Shown: one piece after another, positions 32,533-43,100 of the stretch
How the letters are laid out: each line of letters starts with the position of its first letter
Numbering within the stretch: the first letter of the stretch is position 1
Assembly (NCBI GenBank): GCA_910586345.1
Contig: CAJUHC010000004.1
Span: 24,234 to 88,233 of the forward strand
DNA from: an uncultured Christensenella sp.
GTDB taxonomy: Bacteria; Bacillota; Clostridia; Christensenellales; Borkfalkiaceae
Reading direction: 5' to 3'
DNA: 64,000 bases
Program-made: the position numbers and the translations under genes
Notes under the pieces: generated by a model
Databases searched by the model: none
Seen by the model: the letters and a program-made list of their open reading frames with translations, nothing else
Told to the model about the DNA's origin: nothing

Positions 32533-35460
32533 TCAAATAATTCGTTTTTTTGTTTCTTCAATCGCGGCGAGTAAGCTTCTCAATCTGATTTTTACTACTC
32601 CGAGATTGTTTATCTCGTCGATTTTAATCTGAGTATACAGTTTACCGTTTTTCTCTAAAATCGAACGCACTTCGTCCGACGTTATGGCGTCGAGTCCGCA
32701 ACCGAACGAGACGAGCTGTACGAGATTTACGTTTTCGTGTTTAGAGGCAAAATCGGCGGCGCGGTAAAGTCTTGCGTGATAAGTCCACTGGTTCAATACG
32801 TTGACTTTAACTTTTTCGGTTTTATCGAATATACTGTCTTCCGAAAGAACGGCAAGTCCGAGCGACGTCAATAACTTGTTGATGCCGTGGTTGATTTCGC
32901 TGTCGAGGTGATAAGGTCTTCCGGCAAGAATTATTACCTGTTTATTTTCGGCGGCGGCTTTTTTAAGTATTTCTTCCGCCTTGTTTTTTATGTCCGTATG
33001 ATAAGCTTCGAGCCTTGCAAACCCCTCTTCGAGTCCCTTAGCGATTTCGCGCTTACGAACTCCGTATTTTGCGAAAACGGAGTAAAGTCTTTTTACTGCG
33101 TTAGAACGCATATTCAAATCGAGATAAGGCATTATAAAATTATCGTCGTTCAGCCTTTCGTTATTTGCTTTCAAAAGTTCCGGATAATATGCGACTACGG
33201 GGCAGTTATAATGGTTTGAAGAACAGTGTTCGTCTATATTATAACTTTCGCAGGGCAGAAAAATAAAATCCGCGCCGTTATCGAGCAGGCTTTCAATATG
33301 ACCGTGCATTAATTTAGCAGGATAACAGGCCGTATCCGAAGCGACGGTATGCTGACCTTTGAAATATAAATTTCTCGACGACTTTTCGGAAAGCACTACC
33401 TCGAAACCTATGCTCTCGAAAAATCCCGCCCACAGCGGAAGCTGTTCGTACATTATAAGCTGTAAAGGAAGTCCTGCTTTCCCGCGCTTGCCTTTAACGC
33501 CCTTTACGGACTCCGAAAGCCTTGCCTGTTTATATGTAAATATGTCCATTTCCGAAGAAGCGGCGGGCAGCCCTGCACCCCTTTCGCACTTATTGCCGGA
33601 AACGTATTTCCTTCCGTCGCCGAAAGAGATTATGTTTATATTGCAGTTAGAAGTACAGCCGCGGCAGTTTGCGGATTTAGAAGCGTAATTGAATTTTTCC
33701 AGTTCCTCGGGACCGAGCGTAGTGCTTTCGCCGGAAATATTCTCCATAGCGTATAGCGCCGCGCCGAACGCGCCCATAAGTCCGGCTATACCGGGACGAA
33801 TCACCTGTTTGCCCGTTTCTTTTTCAAACGAACGCAAAACAGCGTCGTTCAAGAACGTACCGCCCTGAACGACGATATTCTCCCCGAGCTCGTCCGCGCT
33901 CGACGCCCTTATTACTTTATAGATTGCGTTCTTTACTATCGACGAAGAGAGTCCGGCGGAAATGTCGTCCACTCCCGCTCCTTCTTTCTGTGCCTGTTTT
34001 ACCGCGCTGTTCATAAATACGGTACAGCGGGAACCGAGCTCTACGGGGTGCTTCGCGTACAATCCTTCCTGAGAAAACTTATCTATCTCTATTCCCATTG
34101 CGCGCGCAAACGTCTGTATGAAAGAACCGCAGCCCGACGAACAAGCCTCGTTGAGCATAATAGAATCTATTGCGCCGTTTTTGATTTTAAAACATTTTAT
34201 ATCCTGTCCGCCTATATCGATGATAAAATCGACTTTCGGATTGAAATGTAACGCGGCTTTGAAGTGCGCGACCGTTTCGACGATTCCGAAATCGGCTTTT
34301 AGCGCACTTTTTATAAGGTCTTCTCCGTAGCCCGTCACGGCGCTTGCACGGATTTTTATTCTGTTGCCGCCGAGGGCGTAAATTTCTTTAAGTTTTGAAA
34401 TAATAACGTCGAGAGGCTGCCCGTTATTCGACTGGTAATGCGAATAAAGTATACGGCAGTCGGGAGTTATAAGCATTAGTTTCGTAGTCGTCGAACCGGA
34501 GTCTACGCCGAGATAACAGTCGCCCGTATAATTCTCGATTTCGGCGAATTTCAAATCCGTCGCACGGTGCCGTTTTACGAATTCGGTATATTCTTCCTTG
34601 CTCAGAAAAAGCGGTTCGCCAGTGATAATCTCGTCGCTTTCGCGTACGCTTTCGACTTTCGAAATAATTTCGTCGATATTTTCGGAATTTACGCCGACCG
34701 AACCGAGAGCCGCGCCGATAGACATAAAACAAGGCGCGTCTTCAGGAAACACCGCGTTGTCTTCCGTGAGATTTAAAGTGGTTACGAAAGCTTTTCTCAA
34801 AGCTTTCAAAAAGTGCAAAGGTCCGCCCAAAAACAATACTTTGCCTTTAATTCGTCTGCCCTGCGCAAGTCCCGAAACCGTCTGGTCTACAACAGCCTGA
34901 AAAATCGAGGCGGCTATATCCTCCTTGCTCGCGCCCTGATTAATCAAAGGCTGAACGTCCGATTTTGCAAAAACTCCGCAACGCGACGCTATAGGATAAG
35001 TTTTTCGAGATTTAAGCGCGTATTCGTCCATTTCCGTTACGCTGATATTTAAAAGCGTCGCCATCTGGTCTATAAAAGCGCCCGTACCGCCGGCACAGCT
35101 TCCGTTCATACGCTGTTCCGTACCGCCGGTAATGAAAATGATTTTTGCGTCCTCCCCGCCCAATTCAACGGCCGCATCCGCGTCCGGATAATATTTTCTT
35201 ATAGCGATAAAGGCAGCCTGAACCTCCTGTACGAAGTTCAGTCCGCTTCTCTGTGAAAGACCCAATCCCGCGCTTCCGGTTATGCTTACCGAATAATCGC
35301 CGCCGAATTTTTTGCGCAAATTTTTGAGTTCGTTTAAAACAGTTTCTTTTACGCGCGCGAAATGACGGACATAGGATTTATAAATAATTTTCCTGTTTTC
35401 GTCGATTACGCTGACCTTTACCGTAGTCGAACCGACGTCGATACCCATTAAATTTGTCAT
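32533..35460 (-). CDS. Tandem BadF/HgdC-type ATPase, acyl-CoA dehydratase activase-like
   Basis: The 975-residue protein has two ASKHA ATPase modules. The first (1-270) starts MGIDVGSTTVK, with GSCAGGTGAFIDQMA and SRCGVFAKSDVQ. The second (about 315-590) starts YLGVDSGSTTTK, with ACSSGCGSFIQ and SRCTVFMNSAV. In HgdC-type activators, two Cys in such positions from each subunit hold a 4Fe-4S cluster. After that comes a CRGCTSNCN...CERG Cys cluster (near 610-645) and a DUF2229-like region (about 680-975). Classical activators drive one electron into a dehydratase, but no substrate-specific dehydratase pair is present here. A sigma-A promoter at 35493-35521 drives it. Confidence 0.88.
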   Translation of the reverse strand: MTNLMGIDVGSTTVKVSVIDENRKIIYKSYVRHFARVKETVLNELKNLRKKFGGDYSVSITGSAGLGLSQRSGLNFVQEVQAAFIAIRKYYPDADAAVELGGEDAKIIFITGGTEQRMNGSCAGGTGAFIDQMATLLNISVTEMDEYALKSRKTYPIASRCGVFAKSDVQPLINQGASKEDIAASIFQAVVDQTVSGLAQGRRIKGKVLFLGGPLHFLKALRKAFVTTLNLTEDNAVFPEDAPCFMSIGAALGSVGVNSENIDEIISKVESVRESDEIITGEPLFLSKEEYTEFVKRHRATDLKFAEIENYTGDCYLGVDSGSTTTKLMLITPDCRILYSHYQSNNGQPLDVIISKLKEIYALGGNRIKIRASAVTGYGEDLIKSALKADFGIVETVAHFKAALHFNPKVDFIIDIGGQDIKCFKIKNGAIDSIMLNEACSSGCGSFIQTFARAMGIEIDKFSQEGLYAKHPVELGSRCTVFMNSAVKQAQKEGAGVDDISAGLSSSIVKNAIYKVIRASSADELGENIVVQGGTFLNDAVLRSFEKETGKQVIRPGIAGLMGAFGAALYAMENISGESTTLGPEELEKFNYASKSANCRGCTSNCNINIISFGDGRKYVSGNKCERGAGLPAASSEMDIFTYKQARLSESVKGVKGKRGKAGLPLQLIMYEQLPLWAGFFESIGFEVVLSEKSSRNLYFKGQHTVASDTACYPAKLMHGHIESLLDNGADFIFLPCESYNIDEHCSSNHYNCPVVAYYPELLKANNERLNDDNFIMPYLDLNMRSNAVKRLYSVFAKYGVRKREIAKGLEEGFARLEAYHTDIKNKAEEILKKAAAENKQVIILAGRPYHLDSEINHGINKLLTSLGLAVLSEDSIFDKTEKVKVNVLNQWTYHARLYRAADFASKHENVNLVQLVSFGCGLDAITSDEVRSILEKNGKLYTQIKIDEINNLGVVKIRLRSLLAAIEETKKRII

Positions 35461-35492
35461 TTGCTTATCCGATAATTTCTTTTAATGTATTC

Positions 35493-35521
35493 ATTATAAC
35501 ACAACCGATAAGCATTTTCAA
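35493..35521 (-). promoter_or_regulatory. Sigma-A promoter of the activase operon
   Basis: TTGAAA (35516-35521) and TATAAT (35493-35498) on the minus strand are 17 bases apart. The leader to the ATG at 35460 is about 26 bases with a weak ribosome-binding site. Confidence 0.75.
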
Positions 35522-35563
35522 ATTTATTGATAAGAAAATACTGTAAAAATTTAAGTCTTATTA

Positions 35564-35818
35564 TTAATTACTTTTATGCAGATATTTATTTTTCGTGGCG
35601 ATTCCGCCCCTTATATGTCTTTCGGATAAGTTTTTGTTCAATACTCCGCGAACGTCGGTAAACAAAGATTTGTCGATATTTCTCAAACGTTCGGTTACGT
35701 CTTTATGTACGGTTGATTTTGAAATATTGAAGTGCAGCGCCGCCGCGCGCACGGTTGAATTGGTTTCTATTATATATTTTCCCTCTTTTATTACTCTTTC
35801 TGCGATATAGTCGTACAT
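35564..35818 (-). CDS. spoIIID: Sporulation transcription factor SpoIIID
   Basis: The 84-residue protein aligns along its whole length with SpoIIID: an MYDYIAERVIKEGKYIIE start, the helix-turn-helix TVRAAALHFNISKSTVHKDV (26-45), and the RHIRGGIATKNKY tail with basic residues that contact DNA. It controls mother-cell genes between the sigma-E and sigma-K stages. ATG 35818 is chosen over the GTG at 35827 because GGAGGT sits seven bases upstream. A sigma-E promoter lies in front of it. It is a single-gene unit and marks the organism as an endospore former or a recent descendant of one. Confidence 0.96.
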   Translation of the reverse strand: MYDYIAERVIKEGKYIIETNSTVRAAALHFNISKSTVHKDVTERLRNIDKSLFTDVRGVLNKNLSERHIRGGIATKNKYLHKSN

Positions 35819-35841
35819 AATTCGCACCTCCGCGTACTAAA

Positions 35842-35870
35842 ATAATATGCCGTTTAAGGTCGTTATATGC
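35842..35870 (-). promoter_or_regulatory. spoIIID: Sigma-E-type promoter of spoIIID
   Basis: GCATATA (35864-35870) and CATATTAT (35842-35849) on the minus strand are 14 bases apart. Against the B. subtilis sigma-E consensus KmATATT, 14-15 bases, CATACAmT, the matches are six of seven and six of eight. In B. subtilis spoIIID is sigma-E-dependent, so position and gene identity agree. Confidence 0.7.
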
Positions 35871-35900
35871 CGAAATATGGTTTATAAGAGCGTTTTTAAA

Positions 35901-35935
35901 CGAAAAACGGGACTTACAAATTTGCAAGTCCCGTT
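35901..35935 (-). terminator. Terminator of the GH3 operon
   Basis: AACGGGACTT and AAGTCCCGTT pair, and the 10 bases between them are nearly self-complementary, so the stem may be longer. A TTTTT run follows on the minus strand. It lies about 40 bases past the GH3 stop. Confidence 0.8.
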
Positions 35936-35972
35936 CTTCATATTGGAGAAAAAAACGAATAATCCTATTTAT

Positions 35973-38909
35973 TTATTCATTACCGTTCGCGCCGTCAGCA
36001 ACTGCGGCTTCTTTCTGCCCGTCTGCCGTTTCCGATACAGTCAAAGCGTTTACGCGTTTTTTTGCGCCGAGGATAACGAATACTCCCCAGACTGCAAGTC
36101 CGATAGAAATAACTACCATAATTACTATAGCGGTTATAAGCCAAGCGGGTAATAAATAATATTTTGCCTTAGCATTCATAGAATTGCTCAGCGATACCGT
36201 ATAAAGAATATTTTTAGAAGCTCTGCGGAGCACTGTCAAATCCGCGTTGGAATTCGCGTCCACGTTCTGCCATCTTCTATCGGCAAGAGTGCTGAGATTT
36301 AAATCGCCGCCCGCATAAATCATTTGTTTGGGATTCATATATCTGTTCGTATTGAAATCGCAGATTACGGTGCCCTTGAAACCCCATTCATCTCTCAGAA
36401 CGGTTGTCAGCAGTCTGTAATCTCCGCCCGCCCAGGTTCCACCGAGGCGATTGAACGAGGACATAATGCCCGTCGCTTCGCCGTCTTTGACCGCAATCTC
36501 GAAAGGTTTAAGATATATTTCCCTAAGCGACTGTTCGTTCAGCCAAGTGCAAAGTCCCGTAAGAGAACGATGCGTTTCCTGGTCGTTGGCGACGAAGTGT
36601 TTCATATAACAATACACTCCTTTGCTCGCCGCGCCCTTTATTTCCGCAGCCGCCATAACTCCGGAAATAAATCCGTCTTCCGAAAAATACTCGAAATTTC
36701 TACCGCCGAACGCAGTCCTGTGTATATTCGCCGCGGGAGCGTACCATCCGCTGTACGGCGTTCCGTCGCCCTGCGCGTTACCCCAAAGCCCTTCTTCGCC
36801 TACGCTCTGTCCGAGTTTATAAATTAAATCGACGTTCCAGGTCGAAGCCATAACGACTTCCGACGCGTAAGCGCAGGTAAGATATATTGTATCTTCACCC
36901 ATAAAGATTGTGAAACCCGCGGGACCGTCCGCATCCGTCGTCTGGTTTTTCTCGATTTTGCTTATCGGCTGGGTATTGAACGCTCCTCTGCCGACGAGTT
37001 TAACCATATCGTCTACGGTAAGACTGTCCAGAATAGCTTCCCATCTCTCATCATCGTAACCTTTGTAATCTTCCGAGTAAACCAAATCGAACATTGTTAC
37101 CGTTACGGGCGCGCCCGTAACGACGGGTTTATCGAAAGTTTCGGGATTGTTATGCTTGGTTCCGCTTATCGAATCGATAAATGCTTTATCTTTTATTCTC
37201 GACTCGTAAGCAGGTTTCTGCGGCCAGGTTCCTTCCCAATCGCTTCTGGACAGAACGGTTTCGAGTTCGTCGTCGATACCTCCGTTAGAGTCCGTCTTAT
37301 CGAATACGTTGGTTACCGTAGTCTGCGTCTTACCGTCCTTTTCGAACTTGTAATCTTCCGTAAGATTTAAAGTAAAAGTATCTATCGCGTTATGAGCGTC
37401 CGAACCGAGCGTAAACACGTAATCTCCGTGTTCTAAAAGATAACCTTTATAACCGTCTATAACCTTGCCTTCGTGGTCGTACGAAGCGAACGAATAAGGG
37501 TCGATTTCGATTGTTACGGTTTCGGATTTACCCTTTTCAAGCTCTTCGGTCTTGGCAAAACCGCAAAGAACTTTGTGCGCCTTTTCGACTCCGCCGTAAT
37601 AAGGAGCCGTGACGTAAACCTGAACAACTTCTTTGCCCGCGATTTTTTCCGCGGAAATATTCGTCGCTTTAATAGAAAGACTAATCTTTTCCGTCGGGAC
37701 GAGTTTATCTCCGAGTTTGTCTTTATCGACTATTTCGCAACTGAAATCGGAATACGAAAGCCCGTAACCGAAAGGATAGACTACACTTTCTTTGTACCAT
37801 TCCTCGCCGTCGGTAAATCCTCTCGTTTCATAGTAGCGGTATCCTACGTAAATACCTTCTTCATAGCTTACGAAATAACCCTCCGCGTAATATTCCTTAT
37901 CGTCGCTATCGTAAACCAAGTAAGCGTCGCCGTCTTTTTCGCCGTTAGTTCCGAAATTAACTGCCGCGGGAGCCGCGAGAAGGTCCGCAGCCCACGTATC
38001 GACGGTTCTGCCCGAAGGATTGACTTTACCGTTCAGAATTCTGCCGAGCGCGTTTATACCGGAATTGCCGGGCGCGCCTATCCAAAGACAAGCGTCCACG
38101 GTACCGTAAACCCCGCTTTCCAGCCAACCGAGCTCCATTACGGCCGCGGAATTGATTACGATAATAACTTTACCGAACCCTTCCGAAGTTACGTGCTTTA
38201 TAAGGTCGGCTTCGTTGGGGTCGAGTTCGAGATAATGACGTTTGGAATCGTCCGCCGATTGTCTCGGTAAATCAAACCCCTCTCCGCCTATTCTGGAAAG
38301 CACTACGATTGCGGCGTCGTTAAAATTTTGATAACTGCTTTTAACGCCGTCGTTATAAGACGACGCAGGCGTTTCACCCGTTATGATATCGACGTCGGCG
38401 CCCGAATCGAGGTCTTTGGAATTTTCGGGACGGGGCGCACCGCTGCGTTTGTTGTCTTTATAAAATTTTTCAAGAGTATCGTTTACGATAAAGCCCTCTT
38501 CTCTCAGACTGTCGTACAGACCGACTTTGCCGTTATTGTTGCCGCCGCCGGAACCCGAACCGCCGTAAACAAGATTGACCGAATTTTTACCGAACACGCT
38601 TATTTTTGCCCTTTCGTTAAGCGGTAAAGCATCATTCGCGTTTTTGAGAAGAACGGAGCCTTCCTCGCAAATTTCTTCGTTTACTTCATTGGCGTTTTTA
38701 AACGCGTCTTTCTTGCTGTTTGTCTTAGCAACGAACTTAGCGTCGTAACCGTCGTCGTATACGGCTATTTCCCTGCCGAGTACACTCTTTATCACGTCGT
38801 AAAGAGCGGTTCCCGCAACGGTTCCTGCAACTATCATAAAGGCAAGCAACGCACAGGTTACGGATAACCATATACGGAAAAGTCTGTCTTTAAAATATTT
38901 TTTTAACAT
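35973..38909 (-). CDS. Membrane-anchored GH3 beta-glycosidase with permuted domain order
   Basis: The 978-residue protein has a membrane segment at 12-36 and another at about 918-946, so the catalytic part is held outside the cell. The order is reversed from usual GH3. The alpha/beta-sandwich domain comes first (75-330; EEGSVLLKNANDALPL, acid/base candidate Glu210 in RIGGEGFD, PSGRTVDTW), then an Fn3-like domain (YPFGYGLSYSDF, 378-500), then the TIM barrel (about 615-890; DADGPAGF, YMKHFVANDQETHR, nucleophile candidate Asp851 in TVICDF). This permutation is known in some ruminal Clostridia beta-glucosidases. The ribosome-binding site GAGGAG includes the last codons of the lipoprotein gene, so the two are coupled. 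The exact glycoside is not determined. Confidence 0.93.
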   Translation of the reverse strand: MLKKYFKDRLFRIWLSVTCALLAFMIVAGTVAGTALYDVIKSVLGREIAVYDDGYDAKFVAKTNSKKDAFKNANEVNEEICEEGSVLLKNANDALPLNERAKISVFGKNSVNLVYGGSGSGGGNNNGKVGLYDSLREEGFIVNDTLEKFYKDNKRSGAPRPENSKDLDSGADVDIITGETPASSYNDGVKSSYQNFNDAAIVVLSRIGGEGFDLPRQSADDSKRHYLELDPNEADLIKHVTSEGFGKVIIVINSAAVMELGWLESGVYGTVDACLWIGAPGNSGINALGRILNGKVNPSGRTVDTWAADLLAAPAAVNFGTNGEKDGDAYLVYDSDDKEYYAEGYFVSYEEGIYVGYRYYETRGFTDGEEWYKESVVYPFGYGLSYSDFSCEIVDKDKLGDKLVPTEKISLSIKATNISAEKIAGKEVVQVYVTAPYYGGVEKAHKVLCGFAKTEELEKGKSETVTIEIDPYSFASYDHEGKVIDGYKGYLLEHGDYVFTLGSDAHNAIDTFTLNLTEDYKFEKDGKTQTTVTNVFDKTDSNGGIDDELETVLSRSDWEGTWPQKPAYESRIKDKAFIDSISGTKHNNPETFDKPVVTGAPVTVTMFDLVYSEDYKGYDDERWEAILDSLTVDDMVKLVGRGAFNTQPISKIEKNQTTDADGPAGFTIFMGEDTIYLTCAYASEVVMASTWNVDLIYKLGQSVGEEGLWGNAQGDGTPYSGWYAPAANIHRTAFGGRNFEYFSEDGFISGVMAAAEIKGAASKGVYCYMKHFVANDQETHRSLTGLCTWLNEQSLREIYLKPFEIAVKDGEATGIMSSFNRLGGTWAGGDYRLLTTVLRDEWGFKGTVICDFNTNRYMNPKQMIYAGGDLNLSTLADRRWQNVDANSNADLTVLRRASKNILYTVSLSNSMNAKAKYYLLPAWLITAIVIMVVISIGLAVWGVFVILGAKKRVNALTVSETADGQKEAAVADGANGNE

Positions 38910-38912
38910 TTA

Positions 38913-40076
38913 TTACTCCTCGCTCCAACCCTCGATATTGGATTCGATAGGCGACCAGGTCAGCACAGACGTAGAAAGTATTTTGATACAGTCTACGAGC
39001 GGAGCGGTAGCGGTAGCCGTACCGCCAAGTTTTATACCGTTACTCGTTGTAAGCGTTATAGTATTTTCACCCGCAACGAGGTTTAAAGACGCAGTTACTA
39101 AAACGTCCTGGAATTCGTGTTTGGGCGCGTCGGGTTTAGGGTCTATACCCGTTATCGATATGCCGGCGTAGTCTATCTTGTTATCATTGACTTTTACCGT
39201 ATACTCGTCGCCCGTGAGAATAATAGATTCCGTCATCTCTCCGCTTACTCTCAGCGTAAGCGTCGCGTCGTCAACCGCAACGTCGGAATTGATTTTAAAA
39301 GTCAAAGTCAATCCGTTTCTGTATAAGTAGCCAACGTAGAAACCGTTGCTCGCGCCGGATACGCCGCCTTTATCGCGCATTATCATATCCAAGCCCTTTG
39401 CTTCATTGGACCAGCCTACTCCGCTAAGCGTTTTTATTTTCGTATATTCAGCCTCAAAAACGTACTGCGTTTCCTGTTTCCATTTCGCGTACAGCGTAAG
39501 ATTCGCTGTCATAGGCAGATTAAAGTCGTATTTAGTTTCACAACTTTCTTCGAGGTACCAACCTCCGAATATGTAACCGTTATCGGGGTGATTGGGTTTT
39601 TTAGGCTCGGAAGCCGCAACCCCTCCCTCATATCTGAGAACCTCGGCTGCAGGAGCGCCGTCGTAGTTTAAATTATAAGTTATCGTATAGGTAGTCGTAA
39701 CCGTGACCGTTTCGGTCTTTGTTTCGTCGCAGTTACGGCAAGAAATTGTTTTTAAAGTACCGTCTTCGGAAATTACGCCGCCGTCCCAATCGTGTCCCGT
39801 TGCAGCTATGACGAGACTTGTTCCATCGGTAATCTCCTTTAAGCTCGCCGAGTCTTCGAACATTTTACCGCATTCGCAGATATAATAGGACTTAGTTCCG
39901 GCATTTACGCAACTTGCGGGAACTTCGTTTACCTTTACCGAAGTATGTTTATGTTCCTCGTTGCCGTTTTGATTTTGATTTTCATTTTCGTCGCCGCAAG
40001 CAGCGAATGCAAACATACCCGTCAGCATTGACGCCGCCAAAACAAATATTCCAATTTTCTTAACAATTTTATTCAT
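38913..40076 (-). CDS. Lipoprotein with InlB-type repeat and carbohydrate-binding-like domain
   Basis: The 387-residue protein has a lipoprotein signal with FAFAAC as lipobox (Cys27), a linker rich in Asn, Gln and Glu, two Cys-containing segments (CVNAGTKSYYICECGK, CRNCDET) that may bind metal, and an InlB B-type repeat (about 130-200; ITYNLNYDGAP, GGWYLEESC, LYAKWK). A C-terminal beta-domain (about 203-375) starts YVFEAEYTK and ends in DCIKI, as in CBM6/35-type modules. It probably sits on the cell surface and binds sugar polymer for the flanking GH3 enzymes. It lies between the two GH3 genes, three bases before the second. Ligand unknown. Confidence 0.78.
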   Translation of the reverse strand: MNKIVKKIGIFVLAASMLTGMFAFAACGDENENQNQNGNEEHKHTSVKVNEVPASCVNAGTKSYYICECGKMFEDSASLKEITDGTSLVIAATGHDWDGGVISEDGTLKTISCRNCDETKTETVTVTTTYTITYNLNYDGAPAAEVLRYEGGVAASEPKKPNHPDNGYIFGGWYLEESCETKYDFNLPMTANLTLYAKWKQETQYVFEAEYTKIKTLSGVGWSNEAKGLDMIMRDKGGVSGASNGFYVGYLYRNGLTLTFKINSDVAVDDATLTLRVSGEMTESIILTGDEYTVKVNDNKIDYAGISITGIDPKPDAPKHEFQDVLVTASLNLVAGENTITLTTSNGIKLGGTATATAPLVDCIKILSTSVLTWSPIESNIEGWSEE

Positions 40077-40096
40077 AAGAGTCTCCTTTGAAAGTC

Positions 40097-40146
40097 TGAC
40101 GGTCTTTCCGATAACGGACGAACCGCTATCGGAATTTCAACCGTCA
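40097..40146 (-). promoter_or_regulatory. Intra-operon hairpin between GH3 gene and lipoprotein gene
   Basis: A two-tier stem (TGACGGT / ACCGTCA outside, TCCGATA / TATCGGA inside) fills the 89-base gap. There is no T tract, so it looks like an mRNA-stabilising or processing structure instead of a terminator. It could set different levels for the lipoprotein and downstream GH3. Confidence 0.5.
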
Positions 40147-40165
40147 ATTTATAAGAGGGGATACG

Positions 40166-43100
40166 TTAATTTTTCTTTTTACGTCTTATCGCGTAGACTG
40201 CCAAGCCCGTGACAAGGAACGCCGCCGAAGTTACGGCTACGGAAACCACGTCTACGGAGCCGTTGCAACCGCCCTTCTTGCCGTCTTCACCGCTGTCTCC
40301 TTTTTCGCCGACCGCTTTAACGTCCGTCTTTTCACCGTTTATAACCCAATAACCGTCTTCGCTGATTGTGATTACGGGAGTAACGCCGTTTTCGCCTTTG
40401 TCGCCGGTAACTTTGAATTCGGTCTTTTCTCCGTTAATTACCCAGTAACCGTCTTCGCTGATTGTGGGAGCCGCGCCTGCATCGCCTTTATCGCCTTTGA
40501 ACTCGCTAAGGTCGATAACTATCTGCCAAGCGTCTTCGCCCTGGTCGCTGTGTTTGTACCAAAGTTTTCCGTCTTCGGTCTTGAACTCGGTTCTGACAAT
40601 AGTTTTTTCAGCAATCTCCAAAGTAAATCTGAAAGGGAAATTATTATTTTTTACGTTATAATAAGCGGTTACTTCAAACGTGCCTGCTTCTTCGGGAATA
40701 CCCGAAAGTTTACCGCTGGGAAGTATTTCAACGCCTTCGGGCAAACCTTCCGCACGCGTCCACTGTCCGCCCTTATCGATTCCGCTGCTCATATACGTGA
40801 AACCGTCGAAATCAATTCCGTATTCTTTGTCATAATCGATAAAATCAATCTGGGAAGTAAAAGCCGCGTCAACTTTGCCTTTCAGCGTCTTCTGGTCAAT
40901 AGAGAACGCCGGTAAAACTTCGAAAGTTAAATTTGAAATCCAGGTTTCGCCTTTAAGATTTTCCCATTTATCATCGCCCAATATAACCTTTATCGGCGTA
41001 GTATAAGTACCTGTTTCGGTAAAGGTACCGAGTGAATTTCCGCTTGGTGCATAGAAAGTATATCCGGGAGCAATTATAAAACTTGTATTTTCATCTTCGT
41101 GCTCCGCGAGCCAGAGTCTGTCTCCGTTCGATTCGGAAATCCAGCTACCGAAGTTTACGAAACCTACCCCAAGTCCCTGTACAACCTTATAAGTCAAATC
41201 GGGGAACAGTCCGTTTTTAGCGCTGACGGCGTTGGAATTAGCAACTGCTTTAAGCATACGCTGTGCGGTTGTGCGAACCGCGTAATAGAGTGCGTCCTGT
41301 GCCTCGCCGTCGACTACGGGACGGCCTTTTTCCGTGTCCCAGGTACCGTCGATTCTTCTTGCAACGTTTCTTTCGCCTGCGTAATCACCCATAGGGAACA
41401 TATGACAGCGAACCACCATATTTCCGGGCCAGCCCCAGCTCGAACCCTCGTAATAATCGGTAACCGCTAATCCGTCGAATCCCCATTCGTCTTCGAGAAG
41501 TTTTACAAACAGATTGTAGTTCGAACCCGCGGGAACGCCGCCGATACGGTTGAACGCGCACATCATACCCGTTGCTCCGCCCTCTTTAACCGCATACTCG
41601 AAAGGTTTAAGATAAATTTCGCGCATCGCCTGCTCGTTCGTCCAGGTGCAGACTCCGCCGTTAGTAGTTCTGTTCGTTTCCTGATTGTTCAAAGCGAGGT
41701 GTTTAAGATAAGTAATAAGTCCTCTGCTCGCCGCGCCTCTTACCGCGCCCGCCGCGATTTTGCCCGCTAAAAGCCCGTCTTCGGAATAGTACTCGAAGTT
41801 TCTTCCGCAATAAGGATTACGGTGAATATTCATACCGGGACCGTACCAACCCGTTATCAGAGTGCCTTGATTGGTTTCGCTGTGAATAGCTTCTTCGCCG
41901 ACCATTGTTCCGAATTGCTCCGCAAGGTCATCGTTCCAGGTGCTCGATATATTGACCGCCGCACACCAGCCGAAGCCTCTTCCTCCCGCCGTCGCGCCTA
42001 TTTGCGCGGGACCGTCGGTATCGTTCGTTCTGGGTTTACCGATTCTTTCGAGTGCGGCTGTATTATACAATCCCGAACTGACGAGAGTTTTCATTTCGTC
42101 CCAGGTAAGCTGGTTCATAAATTCGACCCATTTTGCATCGTCTTCTATACCGGTCATCTGATAAAGCTGTTTTACGTTTTCCGCGCTCATGTCCGCAGCC
42201 TGCGACCATTCTGCGGGAATTACCGCGTCTACCACCCAAGGGTCGGTCGATTTATCCTGCGTAGATACGTACGTATTCTGCGAGTCGAGATAATTTATAG
42301 CTTCGTCGCTGAATCTTACGTCGCCCGCGGTTTCGGGCAGTTCGAGCCCCGTAGCTCTCGACATAAAGTCGACGCCGCTACCGTCCGCCGTATATTTGGA
42401 CTTATCTACGTTAAACATATCGTCGCCCGAGAAAAGTTTTGTATAAGCGGTACCCGTCGTTTCGTCTTCGGTATACTCGCTGTCCGCCGAATGAGTATAT
42501 TCGAAAGTTTCCCATTTGTTATGAGAATCTTTATTTAAAGAAATCTCGTATTTTCCGTCCTCTAAGACGTAATTTCCCGCGTTAAGACTCCAGGACGACA
42601 TATCTCTCTTATCGAAAGAAACAGTCACCGTTTCGCTTTCGCCCGCCGCGATTAAACCGGTCTTGTCGAACGCAACGAGATTTGCGCTCGCCTTTTCGAT
42701 TCCTCCGGGAGTGTAAGGCGGGTTATAGTAAACCTGCACCACTTCCTTGCCGGCGACATCGCCCGTGTTCGTAACTTTTACGCTGAAAGAAATCGTATCT
42801 CCGCTTGTCACGGGAGTACCGACGATTTCCTGAGTAAACGACGTATACGAAAGACCGTATCCGAAAGGATAAGTTACGTTTTCTTCGTACCAGGTATCGC
42901 CGCTTCCCGCCTGCGCCTCGTTCATTACGGTTGCTTTCGTTTCGTAATAACGGTAACCGAGATAAATACCTTCCGCGTAATCGACGCTGTGATACGAGTT
43001 GGAACCGTCGTCCACGAAATCGGGGTCTTCGGCAAGTTCCTTATCGAGATAATAAATATCGCCGTTTTTATCGAGTACGGTATTATGCGCAGATAAATCG

